Shown here piece after piece: positions 8,281 to 16,716 of a stretch of DNA of 64,000 bases; the stretch's first letter is position 1, and every line of letters begins with the position of its first letter. Both the position numbers and the translations under genes were made by a program. The stretch comes from Pseudobutyrivibrio ruminis HUN009 (GTDB lineage: Bacteria > Bacillota > Clostridia > Lachnospirales > Lachnospiraceae), in contig NZ_JNLH01000001.1 in NCBI RefSeq assembly GCF_000703005.1, forward strand, positions 89,501-153,500. Reading direction: 5' to 3'. The notes beneath the pieces were generated by a model. It did not search any database, was not told the DNA's origin, and saw only the letters and a list, made by a program, of their open reading frames with translations.

Positions 8281-8296
8281 CCAACATTATTTTTAT

Positions 8297-8992
8297 TTAG
8301 TTCTGTCCGTAATAAGCATTTGCTCCGTGCTTACGATAGAAGTGTTTATCTCTGATGCAATCTGGAGCTGGCTCAACCTTTGGGTTAACCTGCTCTGTGA
8401 AGAGTGCCATCTTTGCTACTTCTTCGAGCACTACTGCATTATATACTGCCTGGTCTGCATCCTTGCCCCATGTAAATGGGCCGTGGTTCTTGCAGATAAC
8501 GCCTGGCACGTACTTTGTGTTAACGCCTCGCTCTTCGAATGTCTCGATGATTACCTTTCCAGTATTTACTTCGTATGCCTCATCGATTTCTTCTGGAGTG
8601 AGATTTCTAGTGCATGGGATAGGTCCACAGAAATAATCTGCGTGAGTTGTTCCATACAAAGGAATATCTCTTCCTGCCTGTGCCCAAGCTACTGCGTATG
8701 TAGAATGTGTATGAACTACGCCTCCTATATTTTCATACTTTTTATAAAGCTCAACATGAGTAGCTGTATCTGAGCTTGGCTTGTACTTTCCTTCTACAAC
8801 CTCTCCATCAAGGTTTACAAGTACCATATCCTCAGGCTTAAGCTCATCGTATTCTACACCTGATGGCTTAATTGCAAATATTCCAGACTCTCTGTCGATT
8901 CCAGAAACATTGCCCCAAGTATAAGTAACAAGCCCACGCTTTGGCAACTCCATATTAGCCTCATAAACCTGCTTTTTTAATTCTTCTAACAT
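8297..8992 (-). CDS. araD: L-ribulose-5-phosphate 4-epimerase
   Basis: Zinc enzyme turning L-ribulose-5-phosphate into D-xylulose-5-phosphate, the last step of L-arabinose entry into the pentose phosphate pathway. At 231 residues it equals E. coli AraD in size. It shows the class II aldolase/epimerase fold with the zinc histidines in VVHTHSTYAVAWAQ and CKNHGPFTWG, and the phosphate-binding GNVSGIDRESG segment near the N-terminus. It is the last gene of the araA-tal-araB-araD operon, 123 bases after araB; an 83-base hairpin element fills most of that gap. The start at 8992 has an AGGGG sequence at slightly long spacing. UlaF/SgbE paralogues act on ascorbate products, but the neighbours settle the role. 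Confidence 0.93.
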   Translation of the reverse strand: MLEELKKQVYEANMELPKRGLVTYTWGNVSGIDRESGIFAIKPSGVEYDELKPEDMVLVNLDGEVVEGKYKPSSDTATHVELYKKYENIGGVVHTHSTYAVAWAQAGRDIPLYGTTHADYFCGPIPCTRNLTPEEIDEAYEVNTGKVIIETFEERGVNTKYVPGVICKNHGPFTWGKDADQAVYNAVVLEEVAKMALFTEQVNPKVEPAPDCIRDKHFYRKHGANAYYGQN

Positions 8993-9010
8993 ATTCTATA
9001 CCCCTAGTCC

Positions 9011-9093
9011 GCTGGTCACGTCTACAAGCCTTAGTAACTCTCCGTTCAACATATGTTTCACTTGAGAGTTCTAAGAGCTTGCTGACTACCAGC
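9011..9093 (-). repeat. intercistronic hairpin element A (araB-araD)
   Basis: Long imperfect inverted repeat with outer arms GCTGGT (9011-9016)/ACCAGC (9088-9093), then CTACAAGC/GCTTG and ACTCTC/GAGAGT inner arms. On the transcribed strand it ends about 20 bases before the araD start. It shares layout with elements B, C, D and E. Confidence 0.65.
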
Positions 9094-9115
9094 TCATTGA
9101 ATAATTAAACTCAGT

Positions 9116-10711
9116 TTATCGCCACGACTCCACGGCGCATGCCTCAGCCTTAAGTGCCTTGCGGTAGTCAACCATCCACTCATCGTAGCCCTTTACCATA
9201 TCAGCATCTGGCTCCATTGTTGTAGATTCCTGACCTGCAAATACCTTTTCATCAAGATAATCCTGTAACTTCTTGCTCTTGTCCTCACGAAGAAGATAAT
9301 TAGCAAGAACAGCCATACCCCAGGCACCACCTTCGCCTGCTGTAGCCATTACAGTGATAGGAGCATTGAGCGCTGCTGCAAGAACAGACTGACCAACACC
9401 CTTTGTCTTAAAAAATCCGCCGTGACCAGTGATAGACTTTACCTTCACATGCTCTTCCTTAAGAAGAATATCGTTTCCAATCTTTAATACTCCAAGTGCG
9501 CCGTAAAGATTTGAGCGCATGAAGTTTGCAAGACTAAACTTGGCATCTGGTTGTCTAACTACCATTGGACGGCCTTCGTTTACATTAACAACAGGCTCGC
9601 CACCGAAGTAGTTGAAAGAAACAACGCCACCGCAATTTGCATCTTCTGTAAGTGCCTTGCGATAAAGTGTGCCGTAAATATCGTTCATTGAAACATCCAT
9701 TCCAAACGCATCTGCGAACTCTTTGAATATTCCAACCCACGCATTTAAATCAGACGTACAGTTGTTGCAGTGAACCATTGCAACTGCCTCACCAGTAGGA
9801 GTTGTAACCATATCGATTTCCTCATAAGGCTTTGATAATGGCTTGTCCAAAACTACCATAGAGAATACTGATGTACCAGCAGAAACGTTTCCTGTACCTG
9901 CTGAAACTGCGTTTGTTGCAACCATACCTGTACCTGCATCACCTTCTGGTGGAGCAAGTGGGCAGCCTGGCTCAAGCTCTCCTGTAGGGTCAAGAAGCTT
10001 TGCACCTTCCTCTGTAAGAGTTCCTGCATCGTCACCTGCAACTAAAACAGCTGGCATTAAATCCTCTACCTTTGTAGTAACACCATGGGCAGCTGCAAGC
10101 TTGTTGAACTTTTCAAGCATTGCTGTGTCATACTGGCATGTCTTTGAATCAATAGGGAACATACCAGATGCTTCACCAACACCTGCTACCTTCTTGCCTG
10201 TCATCTTGAAATGAACATAGCAAGCAAGTGTCATGAAGTATGCGACATCTTTTACATGTGGCTCCTTGTTTAGGATGCACTGATAATAATGTGAAATACT
10301 CCAGCGCTGAGGCATGTTGAAGTTGAGCTCTTTGCTAAGCTCTGCTGCAGCCTCACCTGTGATAGTATTTCTCCATGTTCTAAATGGAACCAAAAGATTG
10401 TCATTCTTATCGAATGCAAGATAACCATGCATCATAGCTGAAAATCCGATGGCACCAATCTTTGTAAGCTTAACATCGTATTTATCATTTACGTCTTTTT
10501 TAAGCTTTGCATAGCAATCCTGAAGTCCAGCCCACACTTCATCAAGAGGATATGTCCAGATACCATTATCTAAATGGTTCTCCCATTCATGATCCCCCTG
10601 AGCCAAAACCTTATTCTCCTCATCAACGAGAACAGCTTTGATTCGTGTAGAGCCAAACTCAATACCAAGGGCTGTCTTCTTGCCCTCAGCAATTATCTCA
10701 TTAATATTCAT
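9116..10711 (-). CDS. araB: L-ribulokinase, FGGY carbohydrate kinase family
   Basis: Phosphorylates L-ribulose with ATP in the cytoplasm. The 531 residues have the two-lobed FGGY kinase fold: N-terminal ALGIEFGSTRIKAVLVDE phosphate-binding loop, GFSAMMHGYLAFD with the substrate-lobe motif, GTGNVSAGTSVFSMVV, and the C-terminal GHGGFFKTKGVGQ ATP-site motif. The sequence could also be labelled xylulokinase-like; lying between araA/tal and araD makes L-ribulokinase the most likely activity. The start at 10711 has GGGGGAA seven bases upstream. It is 73 bases downstream of tal, and a short hairpin (element B) sits in that gap. It is the third gene of the operon. Confidence 0.85.
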   Translation of the reverse strand: MNINEIIAEGKKTALGIEFGSTRIKAVLVDEENKVLAQGDHEWENHLDNGIWTYPLDEVWAGLQDCYAKLKKDVNDKYDVKLTKIGAIGFSAMMHGYLAFDKNDNLLVPFRTWRNTITGEAAAELSKELNFNMPQRWSISHYYQCILNKEPHVKDVAYFMTLACYVHFKMTGKKVAGVGEASGMFPIDSKTCQYDTAMLEKFNKLAAAHGVTTKVEDLMPAVLVAGDDAGTLTEEGAKLLDPTGELEPGCPLAPPEGDAGTGMVATNAVSAGTGNVSAGTSVFSMVVLDKPLSKPYEEIDMVTTPTGEAVAMVHCNNCTSDLNAWVGIFKEFADAFGMDVSMNDIYGTLYRKALTEDANCGGVVSFNYFGGEPVVNVNEGRPMVVRQPDAKFSLANFMRSNLYGALGVLKIGNDILLKEEHVKVKSITGHGGFFKTKGVGQSVLAAALNAPITVMATAGEGGAWGMAVLANYLLREDKSKKLQDYLDEKVFAGQESTTMEPDADMVKGYDEWMVDYRKALKAEACAVESWR

Positions 10712-10735
10712 GTGTAAATTCCCCCAATATATCTC

Positions 10736-10762
10736 GCTGGTTACGGCTACAAGCCTACCAGC
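10736..10762 (-). repeat. intercistronic hairpin element B (tal-araB)
   Basis: Compact inverted repeat: outer arms GCTGGT/ACCAGC (10736-10741, 10757-10762) and inner GGCT/AGCC around a short loop. On the sense strand it ends about 12 bases before the GGGGGAA ribosome binding site of araB. Confidence 0.7.
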
Positions 10763-10784
10763 TATTCATACTTTATGAAAAAAA

Positions 10785-11441
10785 TTACTCTCCGAATACC
10801 GCGATGTAGTCCTTCTGGAATTTCTCGATGCCAGCAGTTGTAAGTGGATGATTAATCATCTGCTCGATTACCTTGTATGGTACTGTTGCAATGTCAGCAC
10901 CTGCAAGAGCGCAGTCTGTAACGTGGATTGGGTTACGAACTGATGCAGCGATGATTTCTGTATCATATCCATATATATCAAAGATTTCTGCGATGTCGCG
11001 GATAAGGTCGATACCTGGCATGTTGATATCATCCAATCTTCCAAGGAATGGAGATACATAAGAAGCACCTGCATTAGCTGCAAGAATTGCCTGGTTTGCA
11101 GAAAAGATTAATGTAACGTTTGTCTTGATGCCCTCAGCTGAAAGAACCTTTACAGCCTTAAGTCCTTCTGCAGTCATAGGAATCTTTACTACCATGTTTG
11201 GATGCATTGCTGCAATCTCACGGCCCTCTTTAATCATACCTTCTGCATCAACAGTTGTTGCCTTAACCTCACCTGAGATAGGTCCGTCTACGATAGATGC
11301 GATTTCCTTAAGGATTTCTTCCTGGCTACGTCCACCTTCCTTAGCAATCAATGATGGGTTTGTAGTAACTCCACAGATTACTCCAAGATCGTTAGCCTTC
11401 TTAATGTCCTCAATTTTTCCAGTGTCAACAAATAACTTCAT
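10785..11441 (-). CDS. tal: transaldolase (small TalC/FSA-type)
   Basis: Cytoplasmic Schiff-base enzyme moving dihydroxyacetone units between sugar phosphates, which joins xylulose-5-phosphate metabolism to glycolysis. At 218 residues it belongs to the short single-barrel transaldolase / fructose-6-phosphate aldolase class. It begins MKLFVDTGKIEDIKKA and has GVTTNPSLIAKEG and the catalytic Lys86 in MVVKIPMTAEGLKA, with the C-terminal helix motif TAAGIEKFQKDY. AGGAGA precedes the ATG. It lies between araA and araB in the ara operon, so it is co-induced with arabinose catabolism. Sequence alone cannot separate transaldolase from FSA activity, but the context favours transaldolase. Confidence 0.88.
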   Translation of the reverse strand: MKLFVDTGKIEDIKKANDLGVICGVTTNPSLIAKEGGRSQEEILKEIASIVDGPISGEVKATTVDAEGMIKEGREIAAMHPNMVVKIPMTAEGLKAVKVLSAEGIKTNVTLIFSANQAILAANAGASYVSPFLGRLDDINMPGIDLIRDIAEIFDIYGYDTEIIAASVRNPIHVTDCALAGADIATVPYKVIEQMINHPLTTAGIEKFQKDYIAVFGE

Positions 11442-11482
11442 TTTATTTCTCCTTCTTTCTGTGCTGGCAATTTTGCCAATTT

Positions 11483-11506
11483 CTTCTAGTTTTTAACTAC
11501 TAAAAG
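11483..11506 (-). repeat. intercistronic hairpin element E (araA-tal)
   Basis: Imperfect inverted repeat CTTCTAGT/ACTAAAAG around a TTTTAACT loop. It shares the sense-strand core TAGTAGTTAA with element D. A second small dyad, GGCAA/TTGCC (about 11465-11477), lies nearer the tal start. This is the weakest member of the family. Confidence 0.4.
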
Positions 11507-11560
11507 TTTAATGCTTTTAACCTTTGCCTTCAATCAAATTTATGACTTTCTAATGGCAAT

Positions 11561-13060
11561 TTATTTACCGTATACAAGATTTCCAAGTGCAAGATCACGC
11601 TTGAAATCACGAATCTTTGTATCCTTATCAATGTAAACAGCTTCGATTCCCATTGCTGCAGCCCAGTCGCCCATCTGCTCTGCTGTCAAATCATAAGAGA
11701 ATGCTGTATGGTGTGCACCGCCTGCAAGTAACCAAGCTTCTGTACCTGTGTAGAAATCTGGTTGTGGTGTCCAGAAGTTGATAGCTGTTGGAAGCTTTGG
11801 AAGTGGCTTTTCAACCTTCTTGCAATCAACATCTTGAATGATAAGACGGAATCTATTTCCAAGGTCGATAAGAGATGTAGCAATACCCTTGCCTTCCTTT
11901 GACTGGAATACAAGACGAGCTGGATCCTCTCTATCACCCATTGAAAGAGGCTGAACCTTAATCTGAATAGGACCATCAGCAAGTGTTGGGCAAACCTCAA
12001 GCATGTGAGCCTGGATAATTCCTTCCTTGCCCTTTACAAGATTGTATGTGTAATCCTCAAGCATTGAAGTTCCCTTAGCATCCTTCATACCTGTTGTCAT
12101 AATCTTCATAAGACGAACCATGGCAGCAACCTTCCAGTCACCTTCTGCGCCAAAGCCATATCCCTTTTCCATAAGTCTCTGGATTGCAAGACCTGGAAGC
12201 TGTTTGAGAGAACCAAGATCACCAAAGTGTGTAACGATGGCCTGATAGTTCTTCTCCTCAAGGAATCTTTCAAAGCCAAGTTCAATCTGTGCCTGAACTG
12301 CAACGTGCTTTTTGAATTCCTCTGGGTCTCTACCTTCAAGGCAGATATCATATTTGCTGTAATACTCATCAACAAGAGCATTTGTATCAGACTGAGAAAC
12401 AGCTGCAACTGCCTCAGCAATTTCATTTACAGGGTAAGCATCAACTTCCCATCCGAACTTAAGCTGAGCTTCTACCTTATCACCTTCAGTTACTGCAACA
12501 TTCCTCATGTTGTCAGCTACTCTCATTACACGAATGTGGCTAGATTCAACAACACCAACTGCTGTACGCATCCAAGAAGCAAGCTTGTCCTGAACCTCAG
12601 CATCCTGCCAATAGCCAACAATTGTCTTTCTCTCGATACCCATTCTTGAAAGAATATGAGCATACTCTCTATCACCGTGAGCTGCCTGATTCTCATTCAT
12701 GAAATCCATATCCATTGTTGCGTATGGAATCTCACGATTGTACTGTGTGTGAAGATGGCAAAGTGGCTTTCTGTATTCCTGATGTCCAAGGATCCAAGAC
12801 TTTGCAGGCGAGAATGTGTGCATCCATGTGATTACACCTGCACATGTTGGATCATTGTTTGCCTCATTAAATGTGCGTCTGATTACCTCGTTTGTAATCA
12901 TTGTAGGTTTCCATACTACCTCAAAAGGAAGACGTCCCGACTTGTTTAAAGTCTCAACAATCTCCTTTGAGTGTGCTGCAACGTGCTCTAAGCACTCGTC
13001 TCCATATAAATCCTGAGAACCTGTGCAGAACCAAAACTTGTAGTTAAGCTGTGTTTTCAT
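11561..13060 (-). CDS. araA: L-arabinose isomerase
   Basis: Manganese enzyme converting L-arabinose to L-ribulose, the first cytoplasmic step. The ATG at 13060 (MKTQLNYKFWFCTGSQDLYG) is chosen because AGGAGGAGG lies just upstream; it gives 499 residues, as in E. coli. The open frame runs further upstream, but that part overlaps the operator region. Metal and catalytic residues are visible in EGDWKVAAM, SMLEDYTYN, QAHMLEV and the C-terminal GGAHHTAFS. First gene of araA-tal-araB-araD. A CcpA-like site and repeated ACAAGTTGTAT sequences lie in the 135 bases before it, with the AraC regulator gene directly upstream on the same strand. Confidence 0.97.
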   Translation of the reverse strand: MKTQLNYKFWFCTGSQDLYGDECLEHVAAHSKEIVETLNKSGRLPFEVVWKPTMITNEVIRRTFNEANNDPTCAGVITWMHTFSPAKSWILGHQEYRKPLCHLHTQYNREIPYATMDMDFMNENQAAHGDREYAHILSRMGIERKTIVGYWQDAEVQDKLASWMRTAVGVVESSHIRVMRVADNMRNVAVTEGDKVEAQLKFGWEVDAYPVNEIAEAVAAVSQSDTNALVDEYYSKYDICLEGRDPEEFKKHVAVQAQIELGFERFLEEKNYQAIVTHFGDLGSLKQLPGLAIQRLMEKGYGFGAEGDWKVAAMVRLMKIMTTGMKDAKGTSMLEDYTYNLVKGKEGIIQAHMLEVCPTLADGPIQIKVQPLSMGDREDPARLVFQSKEGKGIATSLIDLGNRFRLIIQDVDCKKVEKPLPKLPTAINFWTPQPDFYTGTEAWLLAGGAHHTAFSYDLTAEQMGDWAAAMGIEAVYIDKDTKIRDFKRDLALGNLVYGK

Positions 13061-13077
13061 AAGATTTACCCTCCTCC

Positions 13078-13090
13078 TAAAACGTTTACC
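13078..13090 (-). promoter_or_regulatory. possible catabolite-responsive (LacI/CcpA-type) site before araA
   Basis: TAAAACGTTTACC is a near-palindrome centred on CG, the form bound by LacI/CcpA family regulators. It lies about 20 bases upstream of the araA start, between promoter and ribosome binding site, which would suit carbon-catabolite repression. Confidence 0.4.
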
Positions 13091-13101
13091 GTATATAAAT
13101 A

Positions 13102-13209
13102 AAATACAACTTGTCCAGCGGTCGGCACAAGTTGTATTTCTTTGATTTAAAATATTATATTTTAGCCGTTTATAAGGAGTGTACAAGTTGTATAATTACT
13201 GTACAAGTT
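13102..13209 (-). promoter_or_regulatory. araA operator/promoter region with ACAAGTTGTAT repeats
   Basis: A 13-base inverted repeat, AAATACAACTTGT (13102-13114) and its complement (13127-13139), is joined by a direct copy ACAAGTTGTAT (13183-13193) and a half copy (13203-13209) that overlaps the end of the AraC gene. On the minus strand TTGTAC is followed after 16 bases by TAAAAT, a possible promoter inside this array. The sites are likely bound by the adjacent AraC protein; the large dyad could also act as a stem-loop in the leader. Confidence 0.65.
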
Positions 13210-14098
13210 CTGCTTTTTCTCCATTTCTTTCAATTTCAAGGCTCCAATACATGCTTTTAAACTCTGTAGGAGTGCATCCCTTTTGAAGCTTAAACATTCT
13301 AATAAAAGAAGAAATAGACATAAATCCGCAGTTAAGTGCTACATCAGTAACAGAATTTCCCGGTTCAATCAAAAGCTCTGATGCCTTAGCAATACGCTTT
13401 TGATTAACGTATTTATAGAAGCTAGTACCTGTAAACTGCTTGAATAGTCTTTCAAAATAAAATTTACTAAAGCCGCTCATATCTGCAACCTCATCCAGCT
13501 TCAAATCTTCTGAACAATGGCTGTCTATATAATCACAGATTTCCACAAACTTGTTGGCATAATCCTCCTTTGAAGAAATACTGGTGTCGTTTGTTTTGTT
13601 GGACTTGCTTGAATAGTTTCGTCCTATCAGCTTAAACATTTCCAAAATCTTACTATATATACTAAGTTCTGAAAAAGATGTGCCTGCCATATACTCCTCT
13701 TTTATTTCTATCAGCATCTTTACAAGCTGCTCATGAATGCTTGGATATTCCTCTGGCGTGATGATTGCATATGGTGACATAAATGAGATTAAAACCTCGA
13801 ATTCTCTAAGAAATCTCAGATATGTAGTATTTGGTTGAAAGATGATTCTACGACCGGTTTCAGGTGCCTTTATAGCATGAACGCATCCAGGACATATAAT
13901 GCAGATGTCCTTCTCCCTTAAATACACTTCTGAATTTGAAAACAGCATTGTATATCCATTTTCCACTGGCATTACTATTTCAATAGCAGGATGCCAATGC
14001 TTTGGATAATCCTCGTATTCTCTATTATCATAAAGCTTTAGCGTGGTGCTTTGCTTATAATGGACAGTCTCAAATATGCCATCTAAAGTCTCTATCAT
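13196..14098 (-). CDS. AraC-family transcriptional regulator of arabinose genes
   Basis: Probable sugar-responsive activator/repressor of the ara operon and the divergent transporter. An N-terminal cupin domain (HWHPAIEIVMPVENGYTMLF) would bind the sugar; two helix-turn-helix units fill the last 100 residues (LDEVADMSGFSKFYFERLF, then VTDVALNCGFMSISSFIRMF). The ATG at 14098 (MIETLDGIFE) is preferred because AGGGGGAA lies eight bases before it; an upstream in-frame ATG has no ribosome binding site. This gives 300 residues. It is transcribed towards araA, 135 bases away, and away from the ABC transporter. Target sugar is inferred from context. Confidence 0.88.
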   Translation of the reverse strand: MIETLDGIFETVHYKQSTTLKLYDNREYEDYPKHWHPAIEIVMPVENGYTMLFSNSEVYLREKDICIICPGCVHAIKAPETGRRIIFQPNTTYLRFLREFEVLISFMSPYAIITPEEYPSIHEQLVKMLIEIKEEYMAGTSFSELSIYSKILEMFKLIGRNYSSKSNKTNDTSISSKEDYANKFVEICDYIDSHCSEDLKLDEVADMSGFSKFYFERLFKQFTGTSFYKYVNQKRIAKASELLIEPGNSVTDVALNCGFMSISSFIRMFKLQKGCTPTEFKSMYWSLEIERNGEKAELVQ

Positions 14099-14427
14099 TT
14101 GTAAATTCCCCCTATAGCAACAATTAGCAATAATTCTTGTTTTCAATTTTTGCTCTAATTGTCAAAAAAATCAAGACATTTTTTATCAAATTCAATTTAT
14201 ATTTCTCTCATTTTGTGCATAATGCATATTTTGCGTCATAGCCTTTCGGAAATCATATACAAATCACCGATAGAGTGCCGTACCACTATGGCAAGATTTG
14301 ATAATCAAGAAACAACAATTTATAAGAATGTGAATAATCTGTGTGCTACATTTAGGTTAACAACAACGAAGCAGTTTATTTGGGGTTTTTATAACAAACT
14401 GCTATCTAAGAAAAAAAGGAGAAAGGT
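14099..14427 (+). promoter_or_regulatory. divergent intergenic region upstream of the sugar transporter
   Basis: About 330 bases between the AraC gene and the binding-protein gene. It is AT-rich with a long leader; an 8-base inverted repeat AGCAGTTT/AAACTGCT lies at about 14371-14404, just before the ribosome binding site GGAG. A weak TTGTGC-17-TCATAG pair is the best promoter I can find. No copy of ACAAGTTGTAT was seen here. Confidence 0.35.
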
Positions 14428-15711
14428 ATGAGAAAAAAATTATTATCAGCAATCTTATCAACAATGATGGTCGCTTCTTTATTTGCAGGTTGTGGCCAGT
14501 CAGGAAGCTCTAGCTCATCAACATCTGCTGATGGAGTAGAGGAAATCACTTGGATGTTCTGGGATGACTTAAATGCAACTGAGGATCTTATCTCTCTTGG
14601 TTACAAAGATGTTATCGACAGATTCAACGCAGATTACGAAGGACAGTATCACGTAAATGTAGTTACAACAAACCTTGAAGAGTATTACGCAAAGTTAAAC
14701 GCTCTTGTAGCTGCAGGCGATACACCTGATGTATTTATTGTCAGCCCTGGTCCTAACCTTACAGATTATGTAGAGCCAGGAGTTGCTGCTCCACTTGATG
14801 ATTATCTTGCACAGGATGGCTGGAAAGATACATTCACAAGCGACGCTGTATTTACACAGCAGACATATGATGGAAAGATTTACGCAGTACCTCTTAACAC
14901 AGCTGCAGCTTGCTGCTTCTACAACACAGAAATGTTTGAAGAAGCTGGTGTAGAAGTTCCTACAAACTGGGATGAAATGCTTGCAGCATGTGACAAGCTT
15001 CAGTCAGCAGGTTACACACCAATCTCAATCTCAGCTGGTACAGCATGGTGCCTTTCAATGGTAGCTGGTTACCTTTGCGAAGAGGAAGGTGTTGACCTTG
15101 CAGCTCTTGCAGACGGTAGTGCTTCTTGGGAAGATGGAAAGCTCGAGTCAGCTGCAACAAAGCTTGTTGAACTTTCTAAGTACTTCCAGCCAACAGCTGC
15201 TGGTGATACAAATGATGTAGCTACAGCAAACTTCTACAACGAAGAAGCTGCTATCCTTATCCAGGGTTCATGGGCAATTGCACAGATCAATGGTTCAAAC
15301 CCAGACTTCGAGTCTAAGTGTGGTGTATTCCAGTTCCCAGGTTGCGACAGATTAATTGCTAAGTCTGATTCACTTGCTATGAGCTCAACAACAGAGCATC
15401 CAGAAGCTTGTGCTGCTCTTATGAAGTACTTCACAGACGACACAGCTCAGAAGTACACAGCAGAAGTTGGTGGAAAGATTCCTGTAACAAACGTTGAATA
15501 CGATGCATCTAAGGCTCCTGCACAGCTTGCATACGTTATGGATGTATTCTCAAATGCAAAGGGAACATTCGGTTTCTACAACGAGTCAATGCCTACAACT
15601 GAGACAGGTTCTCACTTCGATGACACAATGGTTTCTGTATTCCTTGGCGAAATAACCCCTGCTGAGGCAGCTACAGACATGGAAGAATATTACGAGGCAA
15701 ACTGTAGATAA
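14428..15711 (+). CDS. sugar ABC transporter substrate-binding lipoprotein
   Basis: Extracellular solute-binding protein family 1 that catches a sugar or oligosaccharide outside the membrane. The N-terminus MRKKLLSAILSTMMVASLFAG ends in a lipobox (LFAGC), so Cys22 is lipid-anchored, followed by a Ser-rich linker. The mature domain shows typical features: ITWMFWDD, NALVAAGDTPDVFIVSPG, YDGKIYAVPLNT and NPDFESKCGVFQFPG. It is 427 residues long. GGAG lies upstream of the ATG at 14428. It is followed by a stem-loop and then two permease genes, which would keep this product in excess. No ATPase gene is present nearby, so a shared MsmK-type ATPase elsewhere is expected. Substrate is inferred as arabinose-containing oligosaccharide from neighbours. 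Confidence 0.92.
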   Translation: MRKKLLSAILSTMMVASLFAGCGQSGSSSSSTSADGVEEITWMFWDDLNATEDLISLGYKDVIDRFNADYEGQYHVNVVTTNLEEYYAKLNALVAAGDTPDVFIVSPGPNLTDYVEPGVAAPLDDYLAQDGWKDTFTSDAVFTQQTYDGKIYAVPLNTAAACCFYNTEMFEEAGVEVPTNWDEMLAACDKLQSAGYTPISISAGTAWCLSMVAGYLCEEEGVDLAALADGSASWEDGKLESAATKLVELSKYFQPTAAGDTNDVATANFYNEEAAILIQGSWAIAQINGSNPDFESKCGVFQFPGCDRLIAKSDSLAMSSTTEHPEACAALMKYFTDDTAQKYTAEVGGKIPVTNVEYDASKAPAQLAYVMDVFSNAKGTFGFYNESMPTTETGSHFDDTMVSVFLGEITPAEAATDMEEYYEANCR

Positions 15712-15740
15712 AAACTAACTTCTTCTTCATAATCTCATTC

Positions 15741-15771
15741 TTTTTGGGGCACTTTAATGTGCCCCAATTTT
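15741..15771 (+). terminator. stem-loop between binding protein and permease genes
   Basis: GGGGCAC (15746-15752), TTTAAT loop, GTGCCCC (15759-15765), then AATTTT. This is a partial terminator or mRNA-protecting hairpin, as is common after the first gene of sugar ABC operons. Confidence 0.75.
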
Positions 15772-15816
15772 AAAAAAGAAACCAATTCAGACTAACTAAT
15801 TAATAAGGATATTGTT

Positions 15817-16701
15817 ATGGATAAACTATTAAGAAATAAAAAAGCCATATTCATCTTTATGGCGCCAGCATTTATACTTTTTACATTTGTTCTATTTATA
15901 CCTATTTGTCAGTCAATCTATTATTCATTCTGTGACTACAATGCACTCACTCCTCCTAAATTCATAGGACTTGAGAATTATAAAAATCTTTTACAAGATA
16001 AGACTTTAGCAATTGCATTAAAGAACTCATTGTTCTTTCTTATCTTCTCTTGTGTAACACAGCTTATTATGGGTCTGTTTCTTGCAGCCCTTCTCACAAA
16101 TATAGACAAAGGAAGAAACGTATTTAAAAACATCATATATTTACCATGCGTTCTTTCTTCTGCAGCATTAGGACTTTTGTGGATGTTTATCTTCAGTCCT
16201 AAGCTTGGTATCAACCAATTACTTGCAAAGTTTGGTATCGAAGGCCCTCTGTGGCTCATGGATATAAACGGATTCATAATCCTTCCTATGTGGGTAATCG
16301 CTTTCGTAGCCCTTTGGCAATATGTTGGTCAATCTATGATGCTTTACATGGCCCAGATATCAGGCATTAGCAAGTCTCTTTACGAGGCTAGTTACATTGA
16401 CGGATGCAACAAGGTCAAAAGTTTTCGTTACATCACACTCCCCCTCATCAGACCTATGGTTGCAACCGCAATGTCACTTAATGCTATTGGTTCATTAAAG
16501 TTCTTTGATTTGATCTTCAACATGACTGAAGGCGGACCAAACCACAAAACTGAAGTTCTCGCAACACATCTTTATCAGCAAGGCTTCAAATACTTTAAAT
16601 ACGGTTATGCAAGTGCCATCGGTGTACTCTTACTAATCCTGTGTCTGCTTGTAACAGCTTTCATTAATAAAGTTGTAAAAACCGAGCAGTACGAAATGTA
16701 A
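15817..16701 (+). CDS. sugar ABC transporter permease (MsmF/UgpA type)
   Basis: Integral membrane subunit of the CUT1 sugar importer; 294 residues with six membrane helices. It begins with a short cytoplasmic MDKLLRNKKA and a helix FIFMAPAFILFTFVLFIPI. The EAA loop that docks with the ATPase is YEASYIDGCNKVKSFRYITLP, with the conserved EA..DG..K..F..ITLP pattern. It lies 105 bases after the binding-protein gene and 15 bases before the second permease. The start follows TAATAAGGATATTGTT. It works as a heterodimer with the next gene product. Confidence 0.92.
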   Translation: MDKLLRNKKAIFIFMAPAFILFTFVLFIPICQSIYYSFCDYNALTPPKFIGLENYKNLLQDKTLAIALKNSLFFLIFSCVTQLIMGLFLAALLTNIDKGRNVFKNIIYLPCVLSSAALGLLWMFIFSPKLGINQLLAKFGIEGPLWLMDINGFIILPMWVIAFVALWQYVGQSMMLYMAQISGISKSLYEASYIDGCNKVKSFRYITLPLIRPMVATAMSLNAIGSLKFFDLIFNMTEGGPNHKTEVLATHLYQQGFKYFKYGYASAIGVLLLILCLLVTAFINKVVKTEQYEM

Positions 16702-16716
16702 TAGGAGGGTTTAGTA

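Noticed and set aside
8219..8773. Long rightward open frame opposite araD
   Set aside because: Lies antisense to a well-conserved gene, has no ribosome binding site and Cys-rich nonsense composition.
14159..14431. Open frame of 90 codons between the AraC gene and the sugar-binding protein gene
   Set aside because: No ribosome binding site, unusual composition and it overlaps the leader and start of the transporter gene; treated as non-coding.
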